Origin: Melanocharis versteri
Taxonomy: Eukaryota; Chordata; Aves; Passeriformes; Melanocharitidae
Assembly (NCBI GenBank): GCA_013397845.1
Contig: VZTG01003728.1
Span: 320,752-384,751, forward strand
DNA length: 64,000 bases
Direction: 5' to 3'
Part shown: piece by piece, positions 12,801 through 24,720 of the stretch
Position numbering within the stretch: the stretch's first letter is position 1
How the letters are laid out: every line of letters begins with the position of its first letter
Position numbers and translations under genes: made by a program
Notes under the pieces: model-generated
Seen by the model: the letters and a program-made list of their open reading frames with translations, nothing else
What the model was told of the DNA's origin: nothing
The model's database searches: none

Positions 12801-13764
12801 GCAGTTGGTGCCATACTCCTTGTTTTTGCACTAAATGCATACAAAATAAATAAAGCAACTAATCATATTGCTATAAAATTTAGAGTATCATCATTTTGAA
12901 CATTATGGCTATGTTTTATGAAAGTTATTGGTTCTTTCCATCAGGTTGCTTAAAATGAACACGGAAGGAATAAGTAAGTATCTGTGTCAAGAAATTCAGT
13001 GTTGCCTCTTGCATTATATAGGCTGTCTAAAAGAATGGGGCCAACATGACCATAACTATTAGTAGTATCATTTGTTTCTGAGTTAACATTGCTTGCAAGT
13101 AACATGCTTCCTATTTTTCTCAATTTCACAATGCATCCCATCTTTAAAACAAAAACAATGAGAGGTAGTCAAACACTACTGCTTTCTGTAAATTATATTC
13201 TACTTGATGCTAACATTTTCTTTCAAATACAGTAAATGTTGTAGTGTAAGCATTAATCACTAATGTACGAAACATTCTAACACATTCCTTCCATCATCCT
13301 CAAGATACCTAGGCAGTGGACAGAAAAGTAACTCAAGTGTACAGATGAGAAAACAGATGAGAATCCACAGATCAAAGCAAAGGCGATCTCTCTCCCAAGG
13401 AAAAAAATTAGCCTGTTCTGGAAGAATGAACTCACTGGCACACTCTCCACTCCCAGCAGAGTAGTGGGTGGCACAGGAAGAGGAAAGACATTTGAGAAAC
13501 ACTGAGACAGTTAAGAGACTACAAAAAAAATTAAGGAAGGTAAAGACTAAAGAAAGTATAAGAACAAGAAACAAAAACAGAGAGCAAGAGACTGATCACA
13601 ATTTAAATGAAGTGAAGGAAATTGTCAAATGACAATTAAAAAGAAGCATAAATTTTGAATCAAGGCAAGAGAACAAGAGTATGAACAAGGCAAAAAGAAT
13701 GTCAAAGTCATAAAACAAAGGGAATTTTGAAGGAGGAAATACATTAATAACATCTAATCTTTTT

Positions 13765-13796
13765 CCCTGTCTCACCATCTGCCCTGTCTCACCATC
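13765..13796. repeat. 15-bp tandem duplication
   Basis: CCCTGTCTCACCATC occurs at 13765-13779 and again at 13782-13796 with a 2-bp spacer, a local slippage-type duplication inside the intron. Confidence 0.8.
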
Positions 13797-14240
13797 CAGA
13801 TTTGTTTTTCTTCTTGTGTAACATAACCCATCATCCCTCTTTTCATGCAAAGGAGTCTTGTAATCCAAGTTTCTCTCCCTTACAGATCGTTGAAAGAAAA
13901 ACAATTTTTTACCAAGTACTTGAAGTAGGTTTTAATTCTTACAGCAATGAGGAGTTGATATCCTAAGTACCATGATAGAACCAGTCTCAAAGATGGATTA
14001 ATCTAATTATCACTGTTCCACATAGCCACTTCTGTCTCAAAAAAGATGTTTCAGAAAACAATTTCCTTGAGTATTGTTTGTCTCATTAACTCATAGTACT
14101 GGAGTTGTGCTGAATTACCTGTGAAAAACCTGTACCCCTCTGTAGCACTTGGTATTTAAACCTTACACTGTATCATACACCTCCACCATGCCTAGTTTGC
14201 CAAACTGGGTATGATTTCACTTTAAGTAAGTTTATAATCA

Positions 14241-14525
14241 GAGAACCATAGAAACACTGAGGTTGGAAAAGACCTTTTGGATCAACAAATTTGACCGCTG
14301 ATCCAGCACTGCTAAGCCCAGTAAACCACGTCCTGAAGTGCCACATCTACACGCCTCTTAAATACCTCCAGGGATGGTGACTCAGCCACTTCCCTGGGCA
14401 GCCTGTTCCTATGCCTGACAACCTTTCTGGGGAAGAAAATTTCCCCCAATATCCAACCTAAACTTCCCCTGGCACAACTTAAGGCTGCATGCTCTAGTCC
14501 TATCACTTGTTAACTGGGAGAACAG
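14241..14525 (-). mobile_element. CR1 LINE 3' fragment, minus strand
   Basis: The plus strand reads the antisense of a CR1 3' end: 'ggttggaaaagacctttt', 'gatccagcactgctaa', 'ccacatctacacgcctctta', 'tacctccagggatggtgact', 'ctgggcagcctgttcctatg' and 'ctagtcctatcacttgtta'. The minus-strand frame gives NRLPREVAESPSLEVFKRRV, the standard 3'-terminal CR1 ORF2 sequence. It has the same orientation as CWC27. Confidence 0.93.
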
Positions 14526-14846
14526 ACTGACTCACACAATACCTTCTAGTAATAATTTCTGGTCATAGGCTTCTGCTGTGATCGTTATCACTAAGAGATT
14601 TCAGTCTGTCTTTCAGTTGTTTTCACTATTCCACATTCCTTGTTTCTCTGTCCTCATTTTCCTTCCTAATGATTGGATATCTTGCCCCTTCTTAAAATGC
14701 TTTCACAACACCCTGTATTTTTCATGTTTATTGAGTTCATATTTAAAAAGAGAAATAAGGTTTGCTATTCAGATCTAGCAAAATCCAAATAATTAGTTAT
14801 TCCACATAAGTTTCAAATGTTAAAAAATGCTTAGAAGAGTAGTGAG

Positions 14847-14954
14847 AAAATAGTTATAAACACTATCAGTATTTATAAATAAAATAGTTATAAATGTACT
14901 TAGTATTTATATATAATGTATTTAGTATTTATATATAAAATAGTTATAAATGTG
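14847..14954. repeat. AT-rich imperfect tandem repeat
   Basis: AAAATAGTTATAAA occurs at 14847-14860, 14881-14894 and 14937-14950, separated by copies of a (t)agtatttata motif. It looks like a degenerate minisatellite. Confidence 0.75.
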
Positions 14955-15187
14955 CCATATTGCAGTCCACTTCAAACGTTAAGTATTCATATCAAATACT
15001 TACTACATCAAGATAGTATTCTTTCGATCCACGTTAGTGATTATGATACAGATTTTACACAGATTTTGCAAAGAAATTTTGAATTTTACTATTGCTATAA
15101 ATACTGCACTCCCCACCTGCCCAGCACTCTCCTGAGATTAATTTCAAGACCAAAAAGAGTCTAATAGCCTACAGTATTTCAGCTGTT

Positions 15188-15774
15188 TGTGCTGGTTTTG
15201 GCTGGGGTAGAGTTAATTTTCTTCCCAGTGGCTGGTATGAGGCTGTGTTTTGGATTTGTGCTGAATACAGGGATGATAATATAGAGATGTTTTTGTTATT
15301 GCTGAGCAGAGCTCACACAGAGCCAAGGCCTTTTCTGCCTCTCGTACTGCCATGGTGGTGAGGGGGCTGGGGGTGCCTGGGAGGCTGGGAGGAGACACAG
15401 CCAGGACAGGTGACCCCAACTGACCAAAGGGATATTCCAGACCTTGTGGCATCATGGTCACTACATAAAGTGAGGGGAAAAAGGAGGAAATGGGCATGTT
15501 TGGAGCGATGGTGCTTGTCTTCCCAAGTTACTGTCATGCAGGATGGGGCCCTGCTGTCCTGGAGATGGCTGAACACCTGCCTGCCCATGGGAAGCAGGGA
15601 ATTAATTCCTTGTTTCACTTTGCATGTGTGTGGGGCTTTTGCTTTCCCTATTAAACTGTCTTTATCTCAACACACAAGTTTTCCAGCTTTTACCCTTCCG
15701 ATTCTCTCTCGGACCCTGCTGGTGGGGCAGCAAGCGAGCAGCTGCCTGGGCCTTGGCTGGGTTAAACCATGACA
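15188..15774 (+). mobile_element. Solo LTR of an avian ERVL-like endogenous retrovirus
   Basis: 587 bp beginning TGTGCTGGTTTTGGCTGG and ending GGTTAAACCATGACA, i.e. TG...CA termini. I recognise the body as a common avian ERVL-type LTR: 'agagttaattttcttcccag', 'ctgaccaaagggatattcca', 'gatggctgaacacctgcctg', 'attaaactgtctttatctca'. A TATA-like tacataaag lies near 15463, and an ATTAAA poly(A)-type signal at 15650-15655, both in plus-strand order. There is no internal retroviral sequence and no second LTR nearby, so it is a recombined solo copy. The flanking 5-mers (ctgtt / agaac) do not match, so the target duplication is decayed or the ends are slightly off. Exact subfamily not assigned. Confidence 0.87.
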
Positions 15775-16734
15775 AGAACAGAGGTATTACTGCTGCTCTT
15801 GCACAAAGCAAAAAAGTCCCCGGTGTTAAGCGAGTAGAACTGATCAAAACACACTTTAAAAATACTATACGAAGTCAGCCTGTACACTTCTGTTAACTTT
15901 AAGTAGCCCTTTGAATTTGTATTACAGTTACTGGAGGATCAAAAATCGGCTTAACCTCTTTAGAATAACCAGCAAGTTTTAGTCCACCACAGACCAAAGA
16001 ATTAATTGTTTATATTTTCTCTTTGTGTTGGCCTACAGCATAATACGATCAGAACAGAACTTCTGCAGGTATTTCTGAAGTAATACTTTTTGAGATAGTT
16101 TATTTGAATGTAATATGCTTAGTTTTACCACAAAATAATCACTGCAAAAATTATAAGAAGAAACTAAGTTTCACTAACCATGGGACCTCCACCTTAAAAA
16201 GAACCACAAAGATATCAGTTTTTGCAAAGCTAACAACAAAGGAACCTAATCTTGGTGAAGACGAATATACTACTGTTATCTTTAGATTGTCCAAGATAGT
16301 ACTAAGAATCTTTTTCTCTTGAAAGAACATTTAATTGTAAGTAACCTTCTAAGAGAAGGGGAAATCATCTTAACTATGAAAAAGCTTGCCTTATTCAGTG
16401 ATAATCTGTGGGAAAATGTGGTAAGTTCTCATAGTATCAGAAGAACTATGTAAAACTGTGATGACTTACTTTTTCAAGCCATAAATATTTTTCTATGTAA
16501 AATCCAGTTATCCTATGTTGATATTGCTTCTGTTCTATAACAATTCATATATATATAGTATATTCATACTACATCCATGACCCCTTCACAAAAACGTTTA
16601 GTTTGTTGCAAGAAGACAGGGGCTTTAAATAGACAACTGCTCCTGGTAGAGAAGATTGGTATAGAAGACTAAAATGCAAATTCCAGATGTTGTTCCAGAC
16701 AGCACACCAGCACAGAAAAACTCTACACAGCATT

Positions 16735-16870
16735 TACTACAAGGACATGGGAGCCACCACACCGGAATAGACCAGTGATCCATCCAGTCTAGCATCCTGC
16801 CTCTGGCAATAGCTTGTACAACGTCTGATACTCTGATGTCAGCCAGCAAATCACCTCCCCAAGTTAACAT
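16735..16870 (-). mobile_element. Old CR1-like LINE 3' scrap, minus strand
   Basis: 'agaccagtgatccatccagtctagcatcctgcctctggcaatagc' on the plus strand resembles the antisense of the 'gatggaccattggtctgatcc' tail of an older sauropsid CR1 group. Divergent and short; limits approximate. Confidence 0.5.
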
Positions 16871-19800
16871 AAGCAGTCAGGCATCATTGTATTACCACAG
16901 CATAGAGGTGGAGTGAAAAGAGAGGAGAGTATTTCCAGCACAAAAATACTCAGATTTTCAAAACAGTCAGCTTTCTCTGGACACCCTCCCTTCTATTTTG
17001 CCCCTCCCTGTCTCATTCTGAATATATCCAAATCCTTACTTCTTAAATATGTCACTCAGTGAGATGAAGTTGGGGTGCTTGAAAAGGTGTGTAAATATGC
17101 GGGAAGCCTAAGCCAGGCTAATAAAGATTCAGAAGGTTATTTCTTCATTCTTCACTAGATTTTCTGGCAATAAAAAAAATGTCAGATTTCCAGACAATAA
17201 ATCTAACACTAGATATCCCTTGACTAAAGCATGGATCATTTCTGAATTTAAGTCAAACAGTAGTCAAAGCTCAGATATAGAGGAATTAACAAAAAATAAA
17301 CAAGCAAAAAACCCCACTCTAAATGCTCCAAGTTTCTCAGACATGCTGAAGAGCTAGAGGCAATCAATACACAACGTCAGCAGAAGAATGATTTGTTAAT
17401 ATGAATTACTGACTGAAGCAGAGGGGTAGAGGTTGGCATTTACAGATCAAGCAAGGCCTGACCATATTCTAGTAGTACAGGGGTGAAGGTGGAGACAAAA
17501 CTGGAGGAAAAAAAGAAAGATTTACAGCAGAAGGGTTTTTTTCTTTCTTCCTTTAAAGGTTAGTGGCAGTACTAAAACCCAAACAAACGCGTATTTTTTT
17601 GCCAAATAGAAAAGAAACCTCTCTTTCCAATGTGTTTCTAATACAGACCTCTGGCATTCATTTATCCTTTGTAACAATCAAGTAAGTATTTTGTCAACTT
17701 TTAAAAAATGTAGTTGAGTAAATCAATGGCCTTAGCAGGAGAGACCTAATATAGAGCCAGTTTTTCCAGACTAGGGAAGGAACTCTGGCTCAAGTCTGGA
17801 CGGGAGGAGGGGAGCAAACATGGCTTTAATCCATCTTTGTGCCTCACTGGCATAAATTACAGCAGCACTTTTTCTGTCATTCCCCAAGCTAGCATCAGCA
17901 TGTAAAAACGACTGCAGCTTAGTTTTCAGGGGTTTACTGTGTTTGTCACAGTTAAGCTTCTGCAGCTGAAGCTGCAAAGACTGGTGCTAATCTTGAGGAA
18001 GCCATATTCCATAATCCTAAATCTGAGGTTTTGTAGCAAAGAAAAAGCGGCATTTTATAAAATGTATGTAAAGCAAGGTTTACAAAAGAAATATAACCAT
18101 TATTTTCAGGTGTCTATCCTGAAGAACTTCACCCTGCAAATTTCAATAGTATATGCTGCAGTAAATAGGAAAGCCTGGAAATAAAATGGAACACATTATC
18201 AAATGTATATGGAGTCAATACTAACAGTGTGCATTGTGATTTAGTTCTTAATAGAAATTAAATATTGTAATATAAAAACAGTCTGGCTAACTTCAACATT
18301 TACCTGACTGTGAAATTGCTATTTCAATTAAAAAAGACCCAAGCCCAAACCATTTCTAGTCTATACTCTACAACAGACATTGAAAAGGGATGCCTTAATA
18401 CTGTTTTAAGACCCAATTTCTCTCTGTTACAAAGCCTTTTACTGTAACAATACAAGGTAAATGAAATACTGTGTGTTTCCCCTCCTAACTGTGCCATATT
18501 TCTCATGAAACCAATCATAAATATTCTGAAAACAGTCTTCCTTGTACTATGAACAAAAACATTTCTTAAGGAAGATAGAGGGCATAACTATTGATGCTGG
18601 ATACAGAATACCCTCATTCAAGATACAGATTTATTTTTTGTTTGTTCTGGAGTAAAATCAAACTAGCTCTACAAACTGGGTTAAAAAATGTACACTCAAA
18701 TTGCAATTAATGTCCGGGCAAAAAGACCTCAGCATTGGCACCCAATGTTCCCACAATATTTAAGTGGCCTCAGTTTTCCAAAATTTAGAATTGGGAACGG
18801 ATAACAGTATCTGATTTATATAAACCAGGCTGCACTTTAAATGGTTAGCACTGAATTTCTGTGAGTTTTTTGTCCACAGAACCAATTAATAAAAACAGAC
18901 CTATTCCCTTCAATTTCTGCTATAATCAGGTGATCTGATCCATTTAAAGCATCACTGTGCAAATCAAAATATTTTGTGACCAAGAAGAAGATTTGTTTAA
19001 AAGCTTTCTAAGACACAAGATTTTAAACAGTGCATTAAAGTAAGCAGTCGCATTAAATTCACTTGAATTGGTTTTAATCCTCATTATCTTTCATGAGGTT
19101 TTTTACAAAAAACTTAAGAGGACAATAGTTTTGACAACACTAGTAATTACACAGCATGGACATGAAATCATTCATTAAGCAAGACATGAAATACCTTTTA
19201 GTTTAAAATAGAAGACCTTTACTGTCACACAGTTTTCACAACAACCTTTTGTGCAAACTGGAAGGTGTTTTCAGGTATTGACTTTTTCACTTCAATTTTA
19301 AAAAAATGCCTATTTTTCCTAAAACTCAAATTAACCAACATTTAGAATAGTTTAGACTCAACAAAGGTAAGTAACCAGAATAATTTTAGACTGAAAAACC
19401 ATGTGAAAAAGTACCGCCTCATTCCAAATTCCCATTTTATTCATTCTTTCTTGTCCCACAATGTATCTGAAAGCTGAATGGATTTATGTTACTTCATATA
19501 AAAAGAAAGACTAAGTTTCAGAGTCTAGACATACTTCCAAAAATACTTAAGTGACTTATTTACACTTGTCGCTTAGTTACAGCTGTGACAGCACTCCACA
19601 GGGAAGGAAAAAGCTGATCTCTTCTAAAGATTAAAAAGCTTTATGTTTCACGCGTAACACCTGACATTCCACCCAGGAAACACTGCAGTGGTTCAGTTAT
19701 GAAGCACTGGCATCACGTGCTATTAATTAAATGAACTATATAGCATGCTGGCAGTCTCAGTCAAATTCAAAAAGGCTGCAGAGAGCATTACTGAGAGCAG

Positions 19801-20250
19801 ATAAAGGCCAGTGATGAGATCTGAATCCTGAAGAAATCCTAAACTTCTAGCCAGGTGAAGAATGAAGGAAAAATCACTGGGCTTCACTGTAACACAAACT
19901 CTAAAATCAACTGGGGGTCTACTTGCCGCCCTGACTTGTGAACTGATGGGATTAATAACAGATCAAATCCTTCTACTGAGGATGATACAGATTTTGGCTG
20001 ATTCCCTGGTGGCAACAATTTTAATGCACTTCACATAATCATGGTCATCTGGGAAGGAATAACTTCCACATGTTAATATTTCAGTTTCTACACTGAATAT
20101 TGAAGGTCCACAGGATGAATTTGGCATCTTCCATGAAGTCCAAACTGAAGAAGCAACAATGTAAAACCGTATTTATCAGAACTCAGATTACCACTATGGA
20201 AATAGTTTTCAAGCAGAAACAGAGTACTGCCTCAATGCAATGTTCATATT

Positions 20251-20513
20251 ATAGAATCATAGAATGGTGCGGGTTGGAAAGGACCTTTAAAGGTCACCCA
20301 GTCCAACCCCACTGCCAAGGGTCATCTGCCACCCCTCTGGGCAAACTGTTCTAGTGCCTCTACCCTCTGAGTAAAGCATTTCTTCCTAGTATCTAATCTT
20401 AATCACTCCTCTTTTAATTCAAAAGCATCACCCCTCATCCTGTCCCTATCTGCCCAAGTAAAAAGTCACTCTCCCCCTTTCTTTTTAATCACCTGGTAAT
20501 TACTGAAATATCT
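20251..20513 (-). mobile_element. CR1 LINE 3' end, minus strand, interrupted by an LTR
   Basis: Starts with the tail 'atagaatcatagaatgg', then 'gggttggaaaggacctttaa', 'gtccaaccccactgccaag', 'ctctgggcaaactgttctag', 'catttcttcctagtatctaa' and 'cccctcatcctgtccctatc', to 'gtaattactgaaa', where the family match stops against the TGTTGC start of the LTR. The remainder of the same element appears to resume at 21023. Confidence 0.92.
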
Positions 20514-20515
20514 AC

Positions 20516-21021
20516 TGTTGCATCGGCTGAACCAGCAGCTGTTGAGGCTGGGGGATCTAAAAGCCCAGATACAGACAGAGCCCGCTGGTGGACAGGCTCC
20601 AAAGGTTAAGATGCCCCCTCATTTCAGTGAGAAAGGCCTCCTCCATTGATCTTGTGACCCTATTGAGATTCAGTCTGTGTGACTGGCCAGCAGCCAGACA
20701 CCCTGTTTATCCCTTAAGAGGATGTGATCCAGCCCCCACTCTGCCCCCTCCTTATCCCCATTGGTTGTTCCTGTATGCCCTGCCTCCCTCCTGTACCCCT
20801 TGATAAGTGGATCCCAAAGGGAAGTGCTCCCCTTCTCCTCTCGGACACCATCGGGGTAAAATAAGCCTCGGTGCTCCATACAGGGGCCGCCTCTTTCTCA
20901 TTCACCTCCAGTGTCGCCTGAGCCCGGCTCAGCGTGAGCGTGGCTGCGTGTTCCCATCGCACGGTGAGAGCGCTGCCTGCGAGGTGCCGAGAAGCACCGC
21001 CGGGGGTTCCCCAGCTACGGG
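20516..21021 (+). mobile_element. Probable ERV LTR, with possible leader sequence, nested in CR1
   Basis: A GC-richer block with sharp edges inside a CR1. It starts TGTTGCATCGGCTGAACC and holds LTR-like features in plus orientation: an AATAAG-type signal in 'ggggtaaaataagcctcgg' (near 20855), followed by an R/U5-like 'gccgcctctttctcattcac'. The 3' TG...CA end is not certain: 'ttcccatcgca' near 20962 could end the LTR, leaving about 60 bp of leader. The block stops at a single N (21022). I see no gag, pol or env coding. It could also be a non-autonomous element of unknown class. Confidence 0.6.
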
Positions 21022-21022
21022 N
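21022..21022. other. Single ambiguous base (N) at an LTR/CR1 junction
   Basis: One N sits exactly between the LTR-like block and the resuming CR1. An isolated N at a repeat boundary is a typical mark of an uncertain assembly join. Confidence 0.9.
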
Positions 21023-21206
21023 TATGAGGTTCACATGAACCGGCTTCTCAAGTTTGTCCCGGTGCCTCTGGATGGCATCCCATCTTTCTGTAGTGTCACC
21101 TGCACTGCTCAGCTTCCTGTAACCTGCAAACATACTGAGGATGTACTCGGTCCACTGCCCCTGTCACTGGTAAAGATAATAAAGAGCACCAGTCCCAAGA
21201 AGTGAA
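21023..21206 (-). mobile_element. CR1 LINE ORF2 fragment, minus strand (probable continuation of the 20251 element)
   Basis: The plus strand reads the antisense of CR1 ORF2: 'tatgaggttcacatgaacc', 'cctctggatggcatcccatc', 'ctgcaaacatactgaggatg', 'gtaaagataataaagagcac' and 'cagtcccaa'. In a complete CR1 this segment lies several hundred bases further from the 3' tail than the piece at 20251-20513, so an internal CR1 segment is missing here. Confidence 0.9.
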
Positions 21207-21317
21207 TGAATGGGCATGTCTTTTCAATCAATCAAAAAAAAATAACCCATCATGATTTCCTAACCTATGTGTCTTCCATTTCTTATAAGGTTCTGTAAAC
21301 TTGAGTGGTTTTGTGTG

Positions 21318-21357
21318 CAATGTATGGTATTTTAGTGGCCTAAAATACCATACATTG
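21318..21357. repeat. Perfect inverted repeat: 18-bp arms, 4-nt loop
   Basis: CAATGTATGGTATTTTAG at 21318-21335 and its exact reverse complement at 21340-21357 flank TGGC. It lies in the CWC27 last intron, about 110 bp beyond the CR1 fragment, and belongs to no repeat family that I recognise. The stem is too short and the loop too tight for a standard microRNA precursor. Confidence 0.95.
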
Positions 21358-24300
21358 GAGTTATGATCTTTTTGAGTTTTCAGTTACTTGATAAGGACAA
21401 TTAAGTTTTAAATTCAAGAATGGTACTGGAGTTGATTCCTGAACCTTTTTGTCGGTGAGACGGTATAAATAATGGAGCTCCTACACAGATATATGCTAAA
21501 TTGACTTGGCAACCAGGTGAGTTTTCAAAAAGGAATGTGGTGGCTTCTGTACTACAGAAAATTTGACCAACTCAAAAGCTGTCATAGCACTACATATACT
21601 TCAGTATTTCAATAAATCTTGCAGACCTCCACTTGTTTTAAAAGATTGGAGAGAGAAGAGTTTAAGACAGTCCAGAATTTTGGTTAAGGACATGACATGT
21701 GGGTTTTTATAGCAGAGAATCTGTTCCTTCCACAAAAACCAGTATTCCATATGGAAAAGTGTAGATATATTTCTTACATTTCACAAGCATGTAAGATTCC
21801 TAAAAATTTGGCTGGAGAACCCTGTTTTTAGGAGTAGATAGCCACAGTTTAATGTTAAAGAGAAAAGCTTAATATGGTAATGGTTGGTTAGTTCATTTCC
21901 ACCTATGACTATACTGGAGAAGAATATAATTACAGAACATATGTATAATATGAAGTTTTGAATGTTTACTGGAGTATTTAGAATTCATGTGATTTTGGCA
22001 AACAGGAGTAGCAGTATGAAAAATGGGACACAATTTAAAAAGCACAATGGCTAAATTCCAATAAGAGTGATCAACAGCATGGGTACAGGACAGAACTAAG
22101 TTAGGCAACCATTCAATAGGAAAGGATTTGTGGCTTAGAAAGGATTGGAAACCAGGCATGAAAAAACCAGCAACAAAAAAAGTAATCCTTCCCACTCAAC
22201 ACAGACAAAGACTTAGCTGAGTGCTGTATCTAGTCTCAGATTTCCCTTTTTGAAACAAGCACTTGGAACTCTCAGAATTACTTGATGGAAGGGTGTTTTA
22301 GAGTACTAACTATCACTCTTATCCTATTTGAAGAGGAATATTTTGCACAGATTAACTGAAACAATCAATTTTTGAATGTACTTGATTGCATCAGAATTTT
22401 TTTATCCCATTGCTAGATTCTCTTGATGAATAACATTTTGTCATGTTCGCAGGATCTGCATCATTAGTTTCATTATCTGCAGCTGCTGTAACACCTGGAA
22501 TGAAATCTGTGTGTGACTACAGTTGTAACTATTTGATATTATCACCAGAACCCTGAACTGTCACTATTACCTGAATGGGTATAACATGCATGCAACTATA
22601 TGTTACAGTAAGTCCTAAACAAGACGAGTTGCAGTAGTGTTCTGAGTAAGCGTAGCTTGTGCAAAGTTTTCTCTTTCAAATTCAGGCCTATCAAGTAATC
22701 CAAGTGGCAAGTATCAAGCAGATAAACTGTCCCAGCTGGGTCTTCTGTTGTGACATATTTGGTTTTCATAATATTAGTCTCTAAGCAAATGACATCTTAC
22801 TGCCACTGTGACTGACCTCACCTTACACTTTGGGGAAAAGTTTTCTCAGTTAAGATTTTAAGCCGAGAATGTAACTGAGTTCTGCCAGATAATCTCTACC
22901 TACCTCTGCAGCACTCTATACAACCTTTAAGAAAGAGAAGAATCAAGTAATGCATCTGACTCCTTCTTATTTGGATTGTAAGCAAATAAAGAACAACTAG
23001 TACTGAGGACATCTTACAAATCATTTAGAGGAAAACACAAGCACTAGTTCTCAACATGAAGCCACAAGGAAAATCATGCCTGGAAGAACTCGGATCAAGA
23101 ATGTCTTTCTAAGGTACCCAGATGCTGTAAAATTGTGTCCACTTACTTATTGTCAGATATTTTTATTCTTTGACCCCTTCTTTGAGCAGATACAATGCTT
23201 ATTATGATATTTTGGAATTCTGTAAGGGAAGCTGGATTTTCATTGCTGCAGACAAATATAGATAATCATTCTCGCACAGCAATAGAGATTGCAATAAAAT
23301 ACCTCAGCAAAGATTCTGATATTCCACATTAAAACTTAGTATTATGCATTTCTCTTCAGCACTCTTCACAACGTTTCCTCAGATGCGTTCTTAGACAGTA
23401 AAATCTGGTAATAATTATCAAAAACCATACACACTGTTTACAATAGAGTCATATTTCTTCACTTTTTATTGCATAAAAAGTAGAATGCTGCTGAAAAGTG
23501 CCCAAACGTCTGCTATGCGCCATGCCAATACAGCAGCTCAGCCAAATATGCAGAGAGAAGTTTGCCAAACAAAAGAAAACATAACAAATTGGTAATGGTT
23601 TCTATCTTGACAGAGAATGAAAATTATACCTCAATGTGTGGCCACTCATGGACACATAAAAATGTCTTAGAGGCAATCATTTTACCTCAGATAACACACC
23701 CTGACAGTAGAGCAAAGCATACTGGCAGGCTTTCCCTTCCCATAAAAACAGCAACCATGACCTACAAAATGGCCTGGAGGAATCACGTAGTTTGTGTGCA
23801 TCATATACGCATATGCCATACACTTACTGTATTTCATAAAAATCAAATAAAGTAAAATCACTGTCTTTTGATAATTAGATTTAAATTAATAAAGAATTTT
23901 AAAATGCAAAGTCATTATAGTTATCTCAAATATTCCTATGTAACAAAAGTACTGAAAATGTAAACACTTAATCCAAAATATGCAACTTAACTTTCCAAGT
24001 GCTTCTGACAATCATTAATAGCTTTCAGAAGATTTTATTGCTTTGTTAATGTTGTGTTTATAGCCAATTTGTGTAACATACATTTTACAATTTACTTGGC
24101 CTCAAAGTAAATTATTTCAAAACAGACTGTCTCATCTGTCTGCAAAGTTAACATGCACACTTACTGAGCTGAAAAATTAATATGATATTAATTATTAGCC
24201 TATTATGTAGTTTCATATTATTCTAAATATCTGTTTGAGTGCAATTCTGAATATAATATTGTTTTCTGAACAAAAATACAACTTTATAATCAGCATTTCT

Positions 24301-24479
24301 TCATTCAGTAGGGATTACAGTGGATAGCATTCCTGACAATTAGATATTAGTAGTAACTCAGAAAGAAATAGGAAAGCTATGTTTGAACTCTATGAAAGTA
24401 TTTAAAAGACTGGTTATATTACTATGAAGATCTAGTTCATAAAAAGTTCATAAAAAGGCCAAATAAGGGAATCTAATGC

Positions 24480-24720
24480 TGGACATGGGAGGTTTAGACC
24501 AGGTATTTGGATGTATTTCTTTACCAAGAGGGTGGTCAAACACTGGACCAGGCTTCCTAGAGAGGAGATCAATGCCCCCAGCCTGTCAGTGTTCAAGAGG
24601 CATTTGGGCAATGCCCTTAACAACATGCTACAGCTTTTGGCCAGCCCTGAAGCGGCCAGGCAGTTGGACTGGAAATAGTTGCTCTGTAATTCTTGGAGGA
24701 CTTAGAAGCACTTTGGTAGC
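24480..24720 (+). mobile_element. CR1 LINE 3' fragment, sense on plus strand
   Basis: 'ggacatgggaggtttagacc', 'tttctttaccaagagggtgg', 'caaacactggaccaggcttc', 'cagcctgtcagtgttcaaga' and 'ggcatttgggcaatgccctt', to 'ggcagttggactggaaatag' follow the order of a CR1 3' region. The octamer tail is lost. Translated frames inside it are relics. Confidence 0.88.

Noticed and set aside
12491..12834. Two plus-strand frames in a GC-richer patch
   Set aside because: Overlapping frames with no known domain and no supported splice sites; not called.
15313..15896. Frames of 90-120 codons on both strands
   Set aside because: They lie in the ERVL-like LTR, which is non-coding.
20588..21205. Frames up to 139 codons around the single N
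   Set aside because: They span LTR-like and CR1 sequence and read through the N; not genes.
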